Assembly: GCF_002775205.1 (NCBI RefSeq)
Contig: NC_036456.1
Location: forward strand, 27,501,850-27,565,849
DNA: 64,000 nt
Direction of reading: 5' to 3'
Source: Xiphophorus maculatus
Taxonomy: Eukaryota > Chordata > Actinopteri > Cyprinodontiformes > Poeciliidae
Made by a program: the position numbers and the translations under genes. Shown here piece by piece: positions 12,777-25,400 of the stretch (positions within the stretch are counted from its first letter, which is position 1; each line of letters opens with the position of its first letter). The notes under the pieces were generated by a model, which worked only from the letters and a program-made list of their open reading frames with translations, was not told the DNA's origin and made no database searches.

Positions 12777-13113
12777 TTATTCACAGTGGAAACTGGTAGA
12801 GGTTCACTGCCATTTTTATTCTATGTTGTTTTCTCCTGTTTTGTGGTTAGCAAGGGAGTTTAGGTGTTGTACCTTTTTCAGTTCTCCTCTACAAAGTATA
12901 TATCTTTTTAATTATATAGTTAAAAGGGGGTGTTTTGTTTATTGTTTTGGCCTAGGAGACCCTGTAGCTTAAAGCTTCTTTGTGTTTTCTGCCTTTTGTG
13001 ATTGAGGTTTTACCTGAACTGTAAAATAAACTCTTTTTCTATTGACATCAACTGTTTATTGATTTTGTGTTACGTCCAGTTCCAGAATTTACCCTTAATT
13101 GTCTTGGGTTGTA
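12777..13113 (+). repeat. LTR-like dispersed repeat, copy 1
   Basis: Aligns by eye with 62058-62400: 'ctgccatttttattctatg', 'ttttctcctgtttt', 'gagaccctgtagcttaaagc', 'tgattgaggttttacctgaa', 'aaaataaact', ending 'gtaacac'. A TTAAAAGGGGG box and an AATAAA-like signal suggest a retroelement LTR, but I could not define target-site duplications. Confidence 0.45.
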
Positions 13114-13612
13114 ACACTTCCCTTAAGGATTCATGGGCTCATGCCTGATTCAAGAGTTGTTGTTTTTGACCCAACACAGCCAGAGATCAGGTAGGGCTGT
13201 TAGTGTGCAGCTTAGTTTTCTGTACTATTGGTCTTTAATGTAAAACAGACACATTGTTTTAACTAAAGTACTCTATGAAATTACATAAAGTAGCAAGATA
13301 ATATCAGACTGATGAAACTTATTTGGCACCTGATTTAAATCCAAGATCATTTTTGAATAGGCAACAAATATTATCATGAAGTTCTTCTTAGTAAATTTTG
13401 AAAACCTTTTAATAAAGAGTTCTGTAGATCCACAACAATATATTTTATTAAGCATGACATAAACAAGACGTCCTATTTCTTTATTTGTAGAATATAATTC
13501 ATTTTAACAAAAAAGAGCAGCTTTCCAGTTGTTTACAGAAGAAAAGAGAATCAGCTGCTATGACATTTAGTTGGAACAAAAAAACATTTAACATAATTAG
13601 CACAACAACACA

Positions 13613-13838
13613 TCAAACACTGACTTCTTTTACATCTCAACTAAAAACCCACCTGTTTAGAATTGTATTTGAAATGTAATCAATTACAAATTTATTGATG
13701 GAACTTGACTTAATGCTGTGTTTTGATTGTTGATTCTATGTTGCTTTGTGTTTCTGTGTTTGTAATGATGTAAAGCACTTTGAAATGCCTTGCTGCTGAA
13801 ATGTGCTATACAAATAAAATTTGATTGATTAATTGATC
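13613..13838 (+). mobile_element. L2-like LINE 3' tail
   Basis: Matches the 3' end of the LINE at 42364-44094 from 'aaacactgacttctttt' through 'gtgctatacaaataaaattt' to the (TGAT)n tail. A 5'-truncated insertion; no coding sequence remains. Confidence 0.8.
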
Positions 13839-13839
13839 A

Positions 13840-14790
13840 AGTCAGCACAGTACTAGAGAGATATGACAAAAAACAAGTCACGTAAAAACTTTGAATTGAT
13901 TTGAACTGAATTTTTCTGTTACATTTGATGATAAATGCTGAGGATGAAGATCTAAATACATTTGAATGAAATCAAGGATAAACTCAAGATAAAACCCAGA
14001 ACTAGATGTTTATAAACCCTAAATCCTTATGAATGTGACAAAATGATAAAAAGGGAAACAATAAATGACATTTTTATGCAAACAAAACACTTTATCTGGA
14101 AATGATGCTGAATATGCCAATCAACAAATTAAATATATATAAGAACATTTATTTCATAACATTCCTGCACCCATACAGCAAAAATAACCAAAACAAAAAT
14201 AATTTGACATCAATTTTAATTCAATTAAGTTTATTGTTCCAGCACTAATTCATAGCAAATGTAATCTCAAGATAATTTGGAATACAAAACAGATCCATTT
14301 AATATACAGAAATACATAATCAGTTCAACCACATCAAATCGACAGATTTAAAATTAAATATATTTAATCATATATTTTATCATTTGGTGAAACTTTTTCT
14401 ATCTAAGGAAACTCAGTAAATGCATCCAGTGATTGACTTTGCAGCAATCACCCACTGAATGATGTAATGACAATGGAGAATTGATTTCATTGAGTCGTTA
14501 ACAATGAACAATAAATTTGTACTGAAACTCTCCAATTATCCATCTAATGTAGTAGCAAACATACATTCTTTCAACAAGAGTGTAAATATTTTCAGACAAA
14601 ATATGTTGCAAACAAAAGTTAATAAAATAATAGAATGACAAAATGCTAAAATTATAAATGATCAATGAAGAAAATAAAGAGCTACAGTAAATTAGGCCAA
14701 AGCTGTTTATTTTGGTTTTCAGGAAAGGGACAAAAAAAATCTACATGCAAGAACCAATTGTGTTCTTACAGCTAAACATGAATCATGGTT
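13840..14790 (-). other. Gene A 3' UTR and flank
   Basis: AT-rich DNA downstream (minus strand) of the gene A stop codon. The first AATAAA on the minus strand is at 14706-14711, about 80 bases past the stop, and more occur further on, so the polyadenylation site is not fixed. Nothing else recognised. Confidence 0.5.
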
Positions 14791-17700
14791 TCACTTCATG
14801 TTGAATGATTTCTTGAGGCTTTCCACTGCCTGTTCTTTTGTGATTTTCTTCCAAGCATCAGGAATGTCACCAGGCTCTGCATCATATTCTTTAGCAAATT
14901 CCTTGTTGTACTTGTTCATCACATATTTCCAATAATCTGATGCCTCAAGGCTCACATCTGGAGGAATATTCCAGTCTGGGAAAATATCCTTATATTGTTT
15001 GTAAGGCTGAAAGAATGCCTCACTGCAGGAAAAACATATGTCACTGATGACAAGAGAAGAGCAGATGTCAGTTACGAGTTTCCCAGATAAAGAATTCCTG
15101 TACCGACCTAATCCATTTGGTCGATGCAAAGAAGCAAAGTGGTGAGTGTGGTTTTCTCCACCAGCATCACAGGATATTTTGCAGAATGGACACTGTTTGC
15201 CACAACCAATCACTCTGTTGAAAAGCTCATTCTCTGGTTTCATATGGAGAAGTGAGAGTTTTGTTTCAAACATTGTTGATTTAAACTTTTCTCTAAGAGA
15301 TTTTGTCATTTCCTCCACACACTTGTTGAGCCAGTGACCAAACTGTTCCTGGTCAACATTGTTCACAACCATAAAGGCATCAAGAGCCTCCTGGGAAAAT
15401 ACCAGTTTATCTCCAAGTTCTGTGCAGATCTTTACAACAAATGTCCTCAGGCTGTCAGACTTTTCTGCTGTTGCCTTTTTAATGGCATCATTTATGTGGT
15501 CGATGCAGGAATTAAGACGTTTGTCCTCTAACTCACAAATTATCAACCCAGAGGAGAAATACTCCTTAATCCTTTTAGATGTCCATGATTTTACGTAAAC
15601 TTCATATGAACAAACGTACTCCTTTAAGCTGTTGAAGTCACCTTTAGAAATCAGATCCAGTAAAACTGAATACTGGAAGGACATTCGTGTGCTGAACTCC
15701 TCTTTTGTCATCATTTTATCAACAATATCAACACCAAGAGAACGATAGATGAAGTTTTCAACAGCAGGTTTCAGACTTTGGTTTGTGAATTCTTCAGCTT
15801 TTTTCTGGCATTGATCTCGTTTTTGGAAGACATCTTTGAAATCTGTGCAGAACGTTTCCTTGTTTTTCTGCAGACATTTATAAGGATCATTTTCTTGTAT
15901 AAATTCTTCATGCATTTTCTGAAACTTTCTGGCTGCAGATCCACAGATGTGTTGTTTCAGAGACACCTCAAACTTCATGTCTATGTCAACATCAGTTTTG
16001 TTCAACCTCTTATCAATGATGTGAAGGATCTCCTGGATGTAAGTATCATGATAATTGGTTTTTCTCTTGACTTTATCACTAATATCGCCATCACAATCTG
16101 AAATAATCCTCTCAGCGATTTCTTGTCTTGCCTTTATTAGATCCGCCCAGGTCCAAAGTCCTTTTAAAAAAGTTTTGACTGTTTCCTTCATTCCTATAGG
16201 TTTGTATGTAAAAGGCTCCAGTCCACAGTCTTTCAGACTTTTTTTACTCAGCAGTTCACATGCATGGCTTCCCTTGGGTGAAAGATTTGTTTGTAACTGA
16301 AGGGACACATTGGTGAAGATATTTGAAGTCTGCTGTTTAGAGAAAGACAAGGTGTTCATTGCTTCAGTCCACATCTTATCAAAACTTTCATCAAGCTCTC
16401 TGTCAGTCATTTTAACTTTGCTTTTACGACATTTATCAATTAAATCACAAACTGCTTTCTCAATTCTTTCTGTATAAGTTGCCCTGATTTTGTCGAGTTC
16501 TTTCAATCCCTTCTTAATTTCAGCTGCTGTTGTGATCTGGTTGAACACTGATCTTTCAGTTTGTCGTCGAAGACTCTTTATGCTGTTGGAGAAATCCTCT
16601 CTGTATCCTTCAACCAGATAAACATGACCTTCTGGCTGCTCAAAGTATTTCTTCAGATTGTCAAGAATCTTTGTCTCCCACTTGGTCAGCTCTGTGGTTG
16701 CTTCACTTTTCAACTCGGTCATGAATTCATTCATGTCAGATATTTCAAATGTTGCAGTAAATGAACCAAAATTGGAAATCCTTGTCTCTGCTGTGGTAAC
16801 CCAGGTGTACATTTCCTTTTTGAACTCCCACTCCCATTGGTTGTATTCTGTGCAGAGCCTCATGTAAGCATCAGCCACCAGGCTGTTTCTGAAGCTGAAG
16901 ATGAAGTTTTCATGTTTTACTGCGTTCCACAGGCTGGTTATCCACTCTCTGAACTCCAAGATGTTATTAGAAGTTGACTCACACTTTCCCAGCTGTTGGA
17001 TGATGTTTTTCTTGAGTTCATAGACAGTCTCACTGTATCCTGCATTGACTGGAGCCATTGGTGGGTTTCCATTCCAGAGTCCAGGAACGTAGCAGTTCCC
17101 AGTGTCTGGATTATACTCCATCACATCAGTGAAGCTCTTGTTTTCCTCTTTCTTCTCCATTTTAGCTGCTGCCTGGGTCATCTCATTCAGCTGTTCTAAC
17201 AGCAGCTTCCTGTCTCTCAGGTTCTTCTCATGAGCTGAAACATCAGAAACGTTCTGGTGAACAAACTGACATTGAGGCTTTTTGCCGACCTCCTTCATCC
17301 TGAGGAAAGCATGCACCACTATCTGCAGGATGTCTTTCATCTCTGTTGAATTCTCCATTGCAATATTGATAATGGTGATGTCACTCAGACCAACAACAAG
17401 TGTTGCCAGCTCATTGTCATGCTCATGGCTGTTGTCCAGCTGTGCTAGCTCTGGTGACTTTAAGCCTTCAGTGTCGATGATCATCATGAAGTCACAGTTG
17501 AGAACTTTCTTGAAGTCTTCATTGACTTTGATGAGCAGCATGAAGGCACCTCTAGTGCATCGACCACTGCTGACTGCAAACTGAACTCCAAACATGGTGT
17601 TAAGGAGAGTGGACTTCCCTGTGCTCTGAACTCCAAGAACTGTGACGACCAGGATCTTGTTCTTTGGAGACACCAAGTCATTGAGCTGAGAGAGAACATC

Positions 17701-19457
17701 ACTCACCCATCTGAGAGGAATGTTGGAAGCATCTCCATCTACAAGCTCAAGAGGAAATCCATCCAGCAACAACTGAGCACAGAGTTTGGGCAGATGTTGC
17801 AGTTGTTGACGTGATTGATCTGTTTCTGGAAGGTAAAGAGAAGCTTCATAGATCTGACCCATTTCACGGAAGAAGTGCTCAACTCCCAGTGAGCTGCTGG
17901 AAAGTTGTTGGTCAATTTCTTTGATCTCTTGTTTGTTTTCAGAATCTTTGCATTTTTCCTTGTAAAGCTCCCTGAGGCCAGAAAGTTCTGTTCGAGACAA
18001 GTTGTCGAGATTCATTCTTATCCATTTCAGAAAGTAACACCTTTCTCTATGTGGGCTGGATATTGCACTAATGAAGCATGTCATTACACTTGACATTGCA
18101 TAGGAATTTTGTTTTTTACGTTGCTCTTCTCTTTTCTTTATAAGGTTGCTCTTATAGTTTTCTATGTCTTCAGAACCAATGTTCCGAAGACGACATTCTT
18201 CCTTTTCCAAGAAAGTCAGATCCTTCCATATGTGACCTTGCAAAGGAAACTGATTTTCTTTGAATTGAAAAGTATCTTTAATCTCTGCAGTGATGGCATC
18301 TGCATTTTTCTTTCCATCCTGGCACTCTGGAGAATCTTCATCAACTGGAATTCCTAATTCATGAGCAACTTCAGCCATCTGCTCTATTGACATCTTCAAC
18401 TGTGTGTTGGTAAGTACACTGCTCACAGTTTTCTTCAAAGATTTGACAAAATCTGCATTATTTGTCTGTTTTGATTTTATAATTATGTTGTTTCTCGTCA
18501 AGTTCAGCCTGGTTGCTAGTTTCTTCAGAACATCTAGAGTAATTCTCTTGTTCTGCTGGTTTCCCACCAAAAAGATCTGAGCTTTATGGTTTTTGTTTGT
18601 CAGCAGTTCACACTCAGAGTCCAGCTGGTCAAAGAAAACAAAAACTGCAGCAGATGTCTGACACAAAAAGGAGAATTGAGTTTCAAATGAAGCAATGTCT
18701 CCACGAAGGTTAGCTATAGCAACTGGTTCACTGAAGATGTCCATGTTTTTGTTTCCACAGGGAAGGTACCAGGTCATTTCAGTCAGTCCATTAGATATTC
18801 TTCTCTGAATGTCTCCACACTCCATGTCACGGTGAACAAAGGTGTCATGGTATTGCTCAGAGTTACTCAAAAGTTTATTGAGGATCTCTGATTTGGACAG
18901 AGAGCACTCACCCAGTCTCACAAATGAGATCATTGGAAGTTCAGAAAGAGCTATTCTGTCTTCTATGAAGCCTTTTGATTCTGAAAGATCTGAAGGTCTG
19001 TACTTCTTAACAATGTCTCTCATGGCCCACAGCATGAGGGTGCACTGCTGTGTGTCACAGTTAGGAAGCAGCAGAGGAACAGAGAACTGACACATGGACA
19101 TTTTTAGAGCCAGTTCTTGATGAACAAAACCATCAGAACACAGGAAGAGAGCAGTGATTAAATCAAGAGGATTTAGAGAATCATTCATGTTATGACAGGC
19201 AAATAGATCATTAAAATTACACGGATCACTTAATGTATCTTCACTGTTAGACTCAGAAGCTGATCTTTCTATCTTTCTAGCTGTTACATTCACCATCATT
19301 AGTTTCTTAAGAAAATACAATGGAAGATCAGATTTACACTTTGGAGGCTCATCATTGATGGTCTTCTCATTGATCTCCAGTATCTTGCTGAGTGACAGTT
19401 TCTCCTTGTAGAACTGATCCAATCCCAGATCCTCCAAAACCATCATCAGGTCGGTTC
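14791..19457 (-). CDS. Gene A terminal exon: G domain and C-terminal Cys/His region
   Basis: One 4667-base exon, open to the TGA at 14791-14793. Acceptor gttgcacag before GAACC; phase 1. It opens TDLMMVLEDLGLDQFYKEKL, a helical start shared with gene B. The GTPase core shows G1 GVQSTGKST (17608-17634), a switch-I-like RCTRGAF, and G3 DTEGLKSPEL (D at 17475-17473). Long helical, Lys/Glu-rich sequence follows, then CGKQCPFC...C...HTHHFASLHRP near 15110-15204, a pattern conserved in the family and probably metal-binding (inference). It ends SLKKSFNMK. Over 1550 residues sit in this single exon, as is usual for the family. The many plus-strand ORFs beneath it are shadows. Confidence 0.95.
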
Positions 19458-22400
19458 CTGTGCAACATGAAGTCATTTATCATCCTTCTGTCATTTAAAT
19501 CCAAAATAATTACGTTCACCTTTTAAATGTTAATGTCAACAGTAGGTCCATGCAAAAGCAGTAATATCCATTAATCTTTTGTTTTTTAAAATTTTGTCAC
19601 AGAACAACCACACATTTCAAAGTGTTTCACTGGGATTTTGTGGAATAGATCACCACAAAATAGCACACGATTCTAAATTCAAACAAAAATGGTTAAATAA
19701 GTTTTTAAAAATATTAAATAAAAATCTGAGATCTGTGATGTGATTTTGTATTCAGTCCCCTGAGTCCACTTCCCTAAGATGTGTGTATTTCTGGGTAATT
19801 AAACTGAATGAATCTGTTCTAACACTTGAATTTTTTTCCTCTTCTGCTTGTAAGATAAACACTATGTTAATTTTTTTCTGAAGAATTATATTAAAAAGTA
19901 AATGTATCAAACTGTCTTGTAGAACAGTTGCAGTGGTTTCATCGTTAAAAATCATTCTGAATTTCCACTGTTTATAACTGAGTTGGGTGAAACATCATGC
20001 GGTTTTCAGGTGTGTGTGAAATTGGTGATTGAAAAAGGGGCGGGTGCGTCGGCGCACAGCGGCGCAACCGGAGAGGAAAACGCTCACCGTTAGATCTGTG
20101 CAGCTGGGCTTTGACTTTATCGATCGTTTAAAACTAGTAAAAAGAAAAGAAAAGACTTAAAACAGCGATCAAAGTTCGCCCCAGTGCCGCAGATCATATA
20201 ATAGGAACTGGATCGGAGTTTGCACCCAGGAAAGGCCGCCCGGTGCAAGAGGACGCCACCGAGGGGAAAGAAAGATTCTCCCGGTGAGATCTGGACTTTA
20301 CTTTTCTTTTGGGGGATTTTTGGTGGTACCACTCTTTTTTCTTATCTTTTTTTTGGGGGGGGGGGGGGGGGGTTGACGTTTGGGATTTTCATTTTGGATC
20401 AGGACTTTGGATTACAACGGGGAAATATTTCCAGGACTTTCGTTTTTTCGAGAATATGGAACTCCTTTGTGGACATGAATCTTTTTGAAAAAAGAACGGG
20501 ACAATTTTGGACATTTAATTATTTAGGTTTTTTGGCTGATACAAAATGAGTGATTTAAGTCTAACATAATTATTTTTTGAGGGATTTCTGGGTTATTGAT
20601 CTATTTATCAAGATAACTATCATCATTTCTTAGTATTGTAATTCTTTTTGAATAAATAATTGATGCTAAAAATCAACAAATTTCTTATTGAGTGGTTGGG
20701 TATATATTTATTTTTTTAATCAAATTAATGGTGTAACATATTTTACCTAATTTCCTGGTACCGATCCCCCTTGAGTGTATTGTGAGTTCTGCTTTAAGTC
20801 AAGCTGAATTTTACATGCTCTCAGTGAAGGCGGACGCTTTTTTCCTCTGCTCCCTCCCTGCTCTGCTCTGCTCTGTTTTTGTCCTGTCTTTTTCTATATT
20901 TTTGGAGTCTTTCTTTGTACATCCTCCAAATCTACAAATTATGGATCTGGTCAACTGGTCTCTCAATGCAATTGATCAAATTTTCTTGATGAGAAGACTG
21001 GGCACAGGAGAGCCCTGTTGTCCTGTGGGGACACACCCGGCGGTTTACACCCTGGATTTAGTCATGATAACAGCTGGCAGAGAGGATTAATTACCATAGC
21101 AACAGAACACAGAGAATGGCAGATCTGCTGCTTAGGATTACAAATACGCCATCACTGTAGTTCTACCTATGGCCAACACTCAGTTAAAACAGAGGGGCTG
21201 GGCTGAATGTCAGAACTACAAACATGGCGGATCACTCAGTCACTACAGAGGAGGACTAAGCTGGCATTCAAAACTACTTGCTGTTTTGGGCATTATATAA
21301 CTGGCTTAACCCAACCACTGTTACACATGGGATTAGTGTGGCCATTTAAAATGAAGCTTACTTAAAATTTCAAAATAAAAGCCTTCACATTTTTTACATC
21401 AGGTAATTGCAGGCAGCCATTTCCCTAAAATAAGCATTTTATCTACTTCTTGTACATTATGTTTAGTATACTGAATGGGGGAAGTGAATGTAAGACAACA
21501 TGCTAGTGATACCCCACATGCTACTCACAGCATTCATGCTAACATTTTGGCTAATTTTAGCTTATGCATTAATTTTAACAAACTGAATTTTTCAACTCCA
21601 TATTAGTCAACATGCTTGTGATTCTCCACAGGCTACTTTGTAATTTTATAGCTAAACTTAGCATTGATGCTAATTTTTAGCATCAGAATGCTGGATCCAA
21701 ACCGACGGGCACACTTTGGCAGGCCCCGGTTAAATTTCTTCAGGAATTTTCTAGTTTTTATTATTACTTAGAAACTGTGGAGTATTCATTGCTTTTACAA
21801 ATTTAGAGCATACTTAGAAAGTGCAAAGGATACTTACTTACACTTATTTAGCAACCCAGAACAGGGATTAGAACTTAGATTTACAGAAAAAATACCTTAG
21901 CAACTACTTTTTAGACTCTGATTCTTCCGAACCAGAAAAGGAATTAGAACAGAGGATACTAACTTATACTTATCTAGCAACCCTGAATAGGAGTATCTAG
22001 TTTATTTACTTTGTATCAACATTAGATTATTTTGATTCGTTTGATCTTTAATCTTTGGTTTGTTATTTTGTTTGTATTTCCTTTTAATTCCTGTAAAGCA
22101 GTTTGTATTGCCTTGTTGCTGAAAATGTGCTACATAAATAAAATTATCTTTACCTTTGAATTTTAAACAAGCAGGGATCCAATACTATCTGATGCAGAAA
22201 ACAACCAGAGTTTATTGGATATATTTACCAAAACTAGAAAATATGAGCTTTTATCCATCCATCCATCCATTTTTTGTCTATCTGCTCTGTCCTCTCAAAT
22301 TCCCATTTAGTGGCAGATGACCTCTCATAACTGAGTCAGGCTGTGATGGAAGTTTCATCCTGTTAATAGCTAACTTCTCTGTTTGATACATAGGATCAAT

Positions 22401-25400
22401 TTGAATGCATGTGTCATTAGTGGTGAATTGGTGTTACATAAGAAAGATGAATAAACTAAACTGAATTATATTGTGTGTGTATAACATCCAAAGCCTCTGA
22501 GCCACAGTATTGTGAGGGTCTCTGCTGTACTGTAGGCAAGAGACAAACAGGGTCTTTTTAAAACTATAGTTGTTAAAACAAGAATAGGAGCAATAGTTGC
22601 TGATTTTGTAGTATATTATTACATCATCTAATTTGTTGCTGTCTTACTAAATAAATGCTAATAATACATATTAGCTTCTCTGAGAGATCTAGATTTGTAA
22701 GGTTGGGAGATAAACGATATTCAAGAGAACTTGTCTTTCTCAACAAGATCTTGAGAAGGACCTTTAAACTTTTTCATATCTTGTAATGTCACCAAACTTC
22801 AGTGGATCTTTGGTTATGTGCAAATGTCATAGGTCATATATAGAAACCTTAAAGAAACACGTTCCACAATTTGGTTCTACAACATGTTGACTCAGTGGGG
22901 CTGTGAAAGTAAGGACACTAATGTGAGAAGCAATAATGTTATCTGAATAAACAGAGAGCACATATTACTTTCATTTTCAGTTTTATTTTACTGACCTTTA
23001 TCATCTGTAGCAGCATTTGGATTGTTAACATCAGACTCAGCAGATGTTGATGCAGGTTCCTCTCCTCTCTCACCATTAGGAGCCTCAGATTTATCTTCAG
23101 TGCTGCGTCCCTTAAGATAAATAACAAAACGTAAATAATTTAAGCAAGGGATCAATTGATGGTTACTTTATTTTATATTATATTTTGGATGTTTGCAATG
23201 TTCTACCTCCATTTTGTGAGCGGAAACTTTGTCATCACAGTTGTGTTGAGTATTTATGCAGCTTGTCTCTGAAAGAAAAAATAGAAAATGTTTTGATTTT
23301 TATTTGCATCTGTAAACTCCTGACTGTCACCTACAGAACAGCTTTCATGAACACATAGCTGGTTGCCAGATATCTAAAAAACATTTTACCACTTATATCA
23401 AAATATTTGAAATGGGAAAAAACAAAAAACAAAAACCAAACAAAAAACTATAGTTTATTTGTTTGTGACTGACATGAAATGGAAGTTTGTTGGTGGTGGG
23501 GATGGACGCGGTCAGACCCAGGGTTGGTACAAAGTGAGTTTAATGACTTTTTCAGTGGACAAAAACCAGGAAGTAGTGATGGGTTATCTGAAGCCAGGCT
23601 TCGAGGCGCGTACCGAGTAAAAAGGGGGCGTGTTCGATGAAGCGCACAAGATTCTTAAATAAAAATAATTAAACCCTTCACCTCTAAAATTCTCACCTTC
23701 TTGAAATCTCCACTATATCTTTGTTCTGCAAATATATGTCAGTCTTGCACAGCAGAAACAGACTAAAGCTGTTGGAAGAGTAAAATTCTGGCCTGATGAG
23801 TAAAAATATAAGGGATCAGATCAGAGAACCAATAGAAATCCAAGAAAAAGAGAATTTTTGAAGAATTTTAGTTTTTCACGAGGCAAATCAAATCTCAAAG
23901 AATACTGTCTGCCCCAACAAGCACCACACTCCATCCATCCATCTTCTTACACTCTTGTCCCTAGTGGGGTCAGGAGGTGCTGGTGCCTATCCTCAGCTAA
24001 CGTTCCAGGTGAGAGGCGGGGTCATCCTGGACAGGTCGCCAGTCTGTCGCAGGGCAACACAGAGACAGACAGGACAAACAACCAAGCACACACACACTCA
24101 CACCTAGGGAGAATTTAGAGAGACCAATTAACCTGACATACACGTTTTTGGACTGTGTGAGGAAGCCGGAGTACCCGGAGAGAACCCAGCATGCACAGGG
24201 AGAACATGCAAACTCCATGCAGAAACAATCGAACCCAGGACCTTCTTGCTGTAAGGCAAGAGTGCTACCAACTGCACCGCTGTGCAGCCCTAAAGTTTAA
24301 AATATCTAATAAGTTTCATTCCACCTGATTATTGTGTCCCACTTGTTGATTCTTCACAAAATAATAGAAAATTTTGATCTTTATGTTTGAAGCCTGAAAA
24401 GCGGCAAAAGGTTGAAAAGTTCAATGGGGCCAAATACTTTCACAAGGCTCTGTACCTGCTGAGAGGTGCAGAGGTATAATTGACCTTTATAGGAATCGTT
24501 TGATTGCAGTTATTGCCTCAAAACCTTGAGCAACATAAGCTAAGAGAACCATCATTTGTCCAGGCCTGTTTCATGAGTTTATCTTTTAAATTAATAATTC
24601 TGTTAAGCACTCTGAGTTTATTCAGGCTTTCTTCATTTCAAAAAACTATAAACCTTGATTTCCAATTTTTCTAATGTGGACTCAAATTCAAATATTTATA
24701 TGAAATCCATAGTTGATCCTAAAAATCCCTAAATATTCTCTGATCACTGTGTTTACATCTGAAATAACATAAACATACACACGGACAAAATTGTTGGTAT
24801 TCCTTTGTTAATATAATAAAAACCACAATGGTGACAGAAATAACTTGAATCTGACAAAGGAAATGATGAATAAAAATTCTATGATAATGAACAAATGAAT
24901 GTCAGACATTGCTTTTCAAACATTCTTGCACTCTGATTTAATTTTAAATTTATTTTACTGACCTTCACCATCTGTTCCATCCTTTGGCTTGTCATCAGAC
25001 TCAGCAGATGTTGATGAAGGTTCCTCTCTTGTCTCTCCATTAAGAGTCTCAGATTCATCTCCAGTGCTGGTTTCCTTATGATAAATAGCAAAACATATAT
25101 AGCTTAAGTGTCACATATAGATAGATTGATGGCTCGAATATTTTATTACATTTTGGACATTACAGTGTTCCTCTACCTTCGTTGTGGGAGCGGACTCTTT
25201 ATTATCACACTCATGCTGATTGTTTGTCTCTGAAAGAAAAATAAGACAAAATGTTTTGGCTTTTATTTGTGTCTGTAAACCAACACTCATGGTCTCATAA
25301 CCAGTTGTCAGATATCACAAAGATTTAAGAGAGGAAGGCTGATTACTGCAGAGGGAGAGAGTGTTAGCCTCTCAGAAGTGGAGGGCAGAGCACCTCGTAC

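Larger units (their letters stand above)
19458..22995 (-). other. Gene A last intron
   Basis: 3.5 kb between the type B exon and the large exon. It contains a degraded dispersed repeat (19575-19760), an unusual CpG-rich stretch (20030-20310), a poly-G tract (20355-20372), a repeat with a conserved ORF (20790-21090) and a LINE-like tail (about 22050-22155). No exon recognised. Confidence 0.6.

Noticed and set aside
15146..19090. Many plus-strand ORFs of 60-107 residues
   Set aside because: Antisense shadows of the large VLIG exon; the same set recurs at 56.3-58.8 kb because the paralogue is similar.
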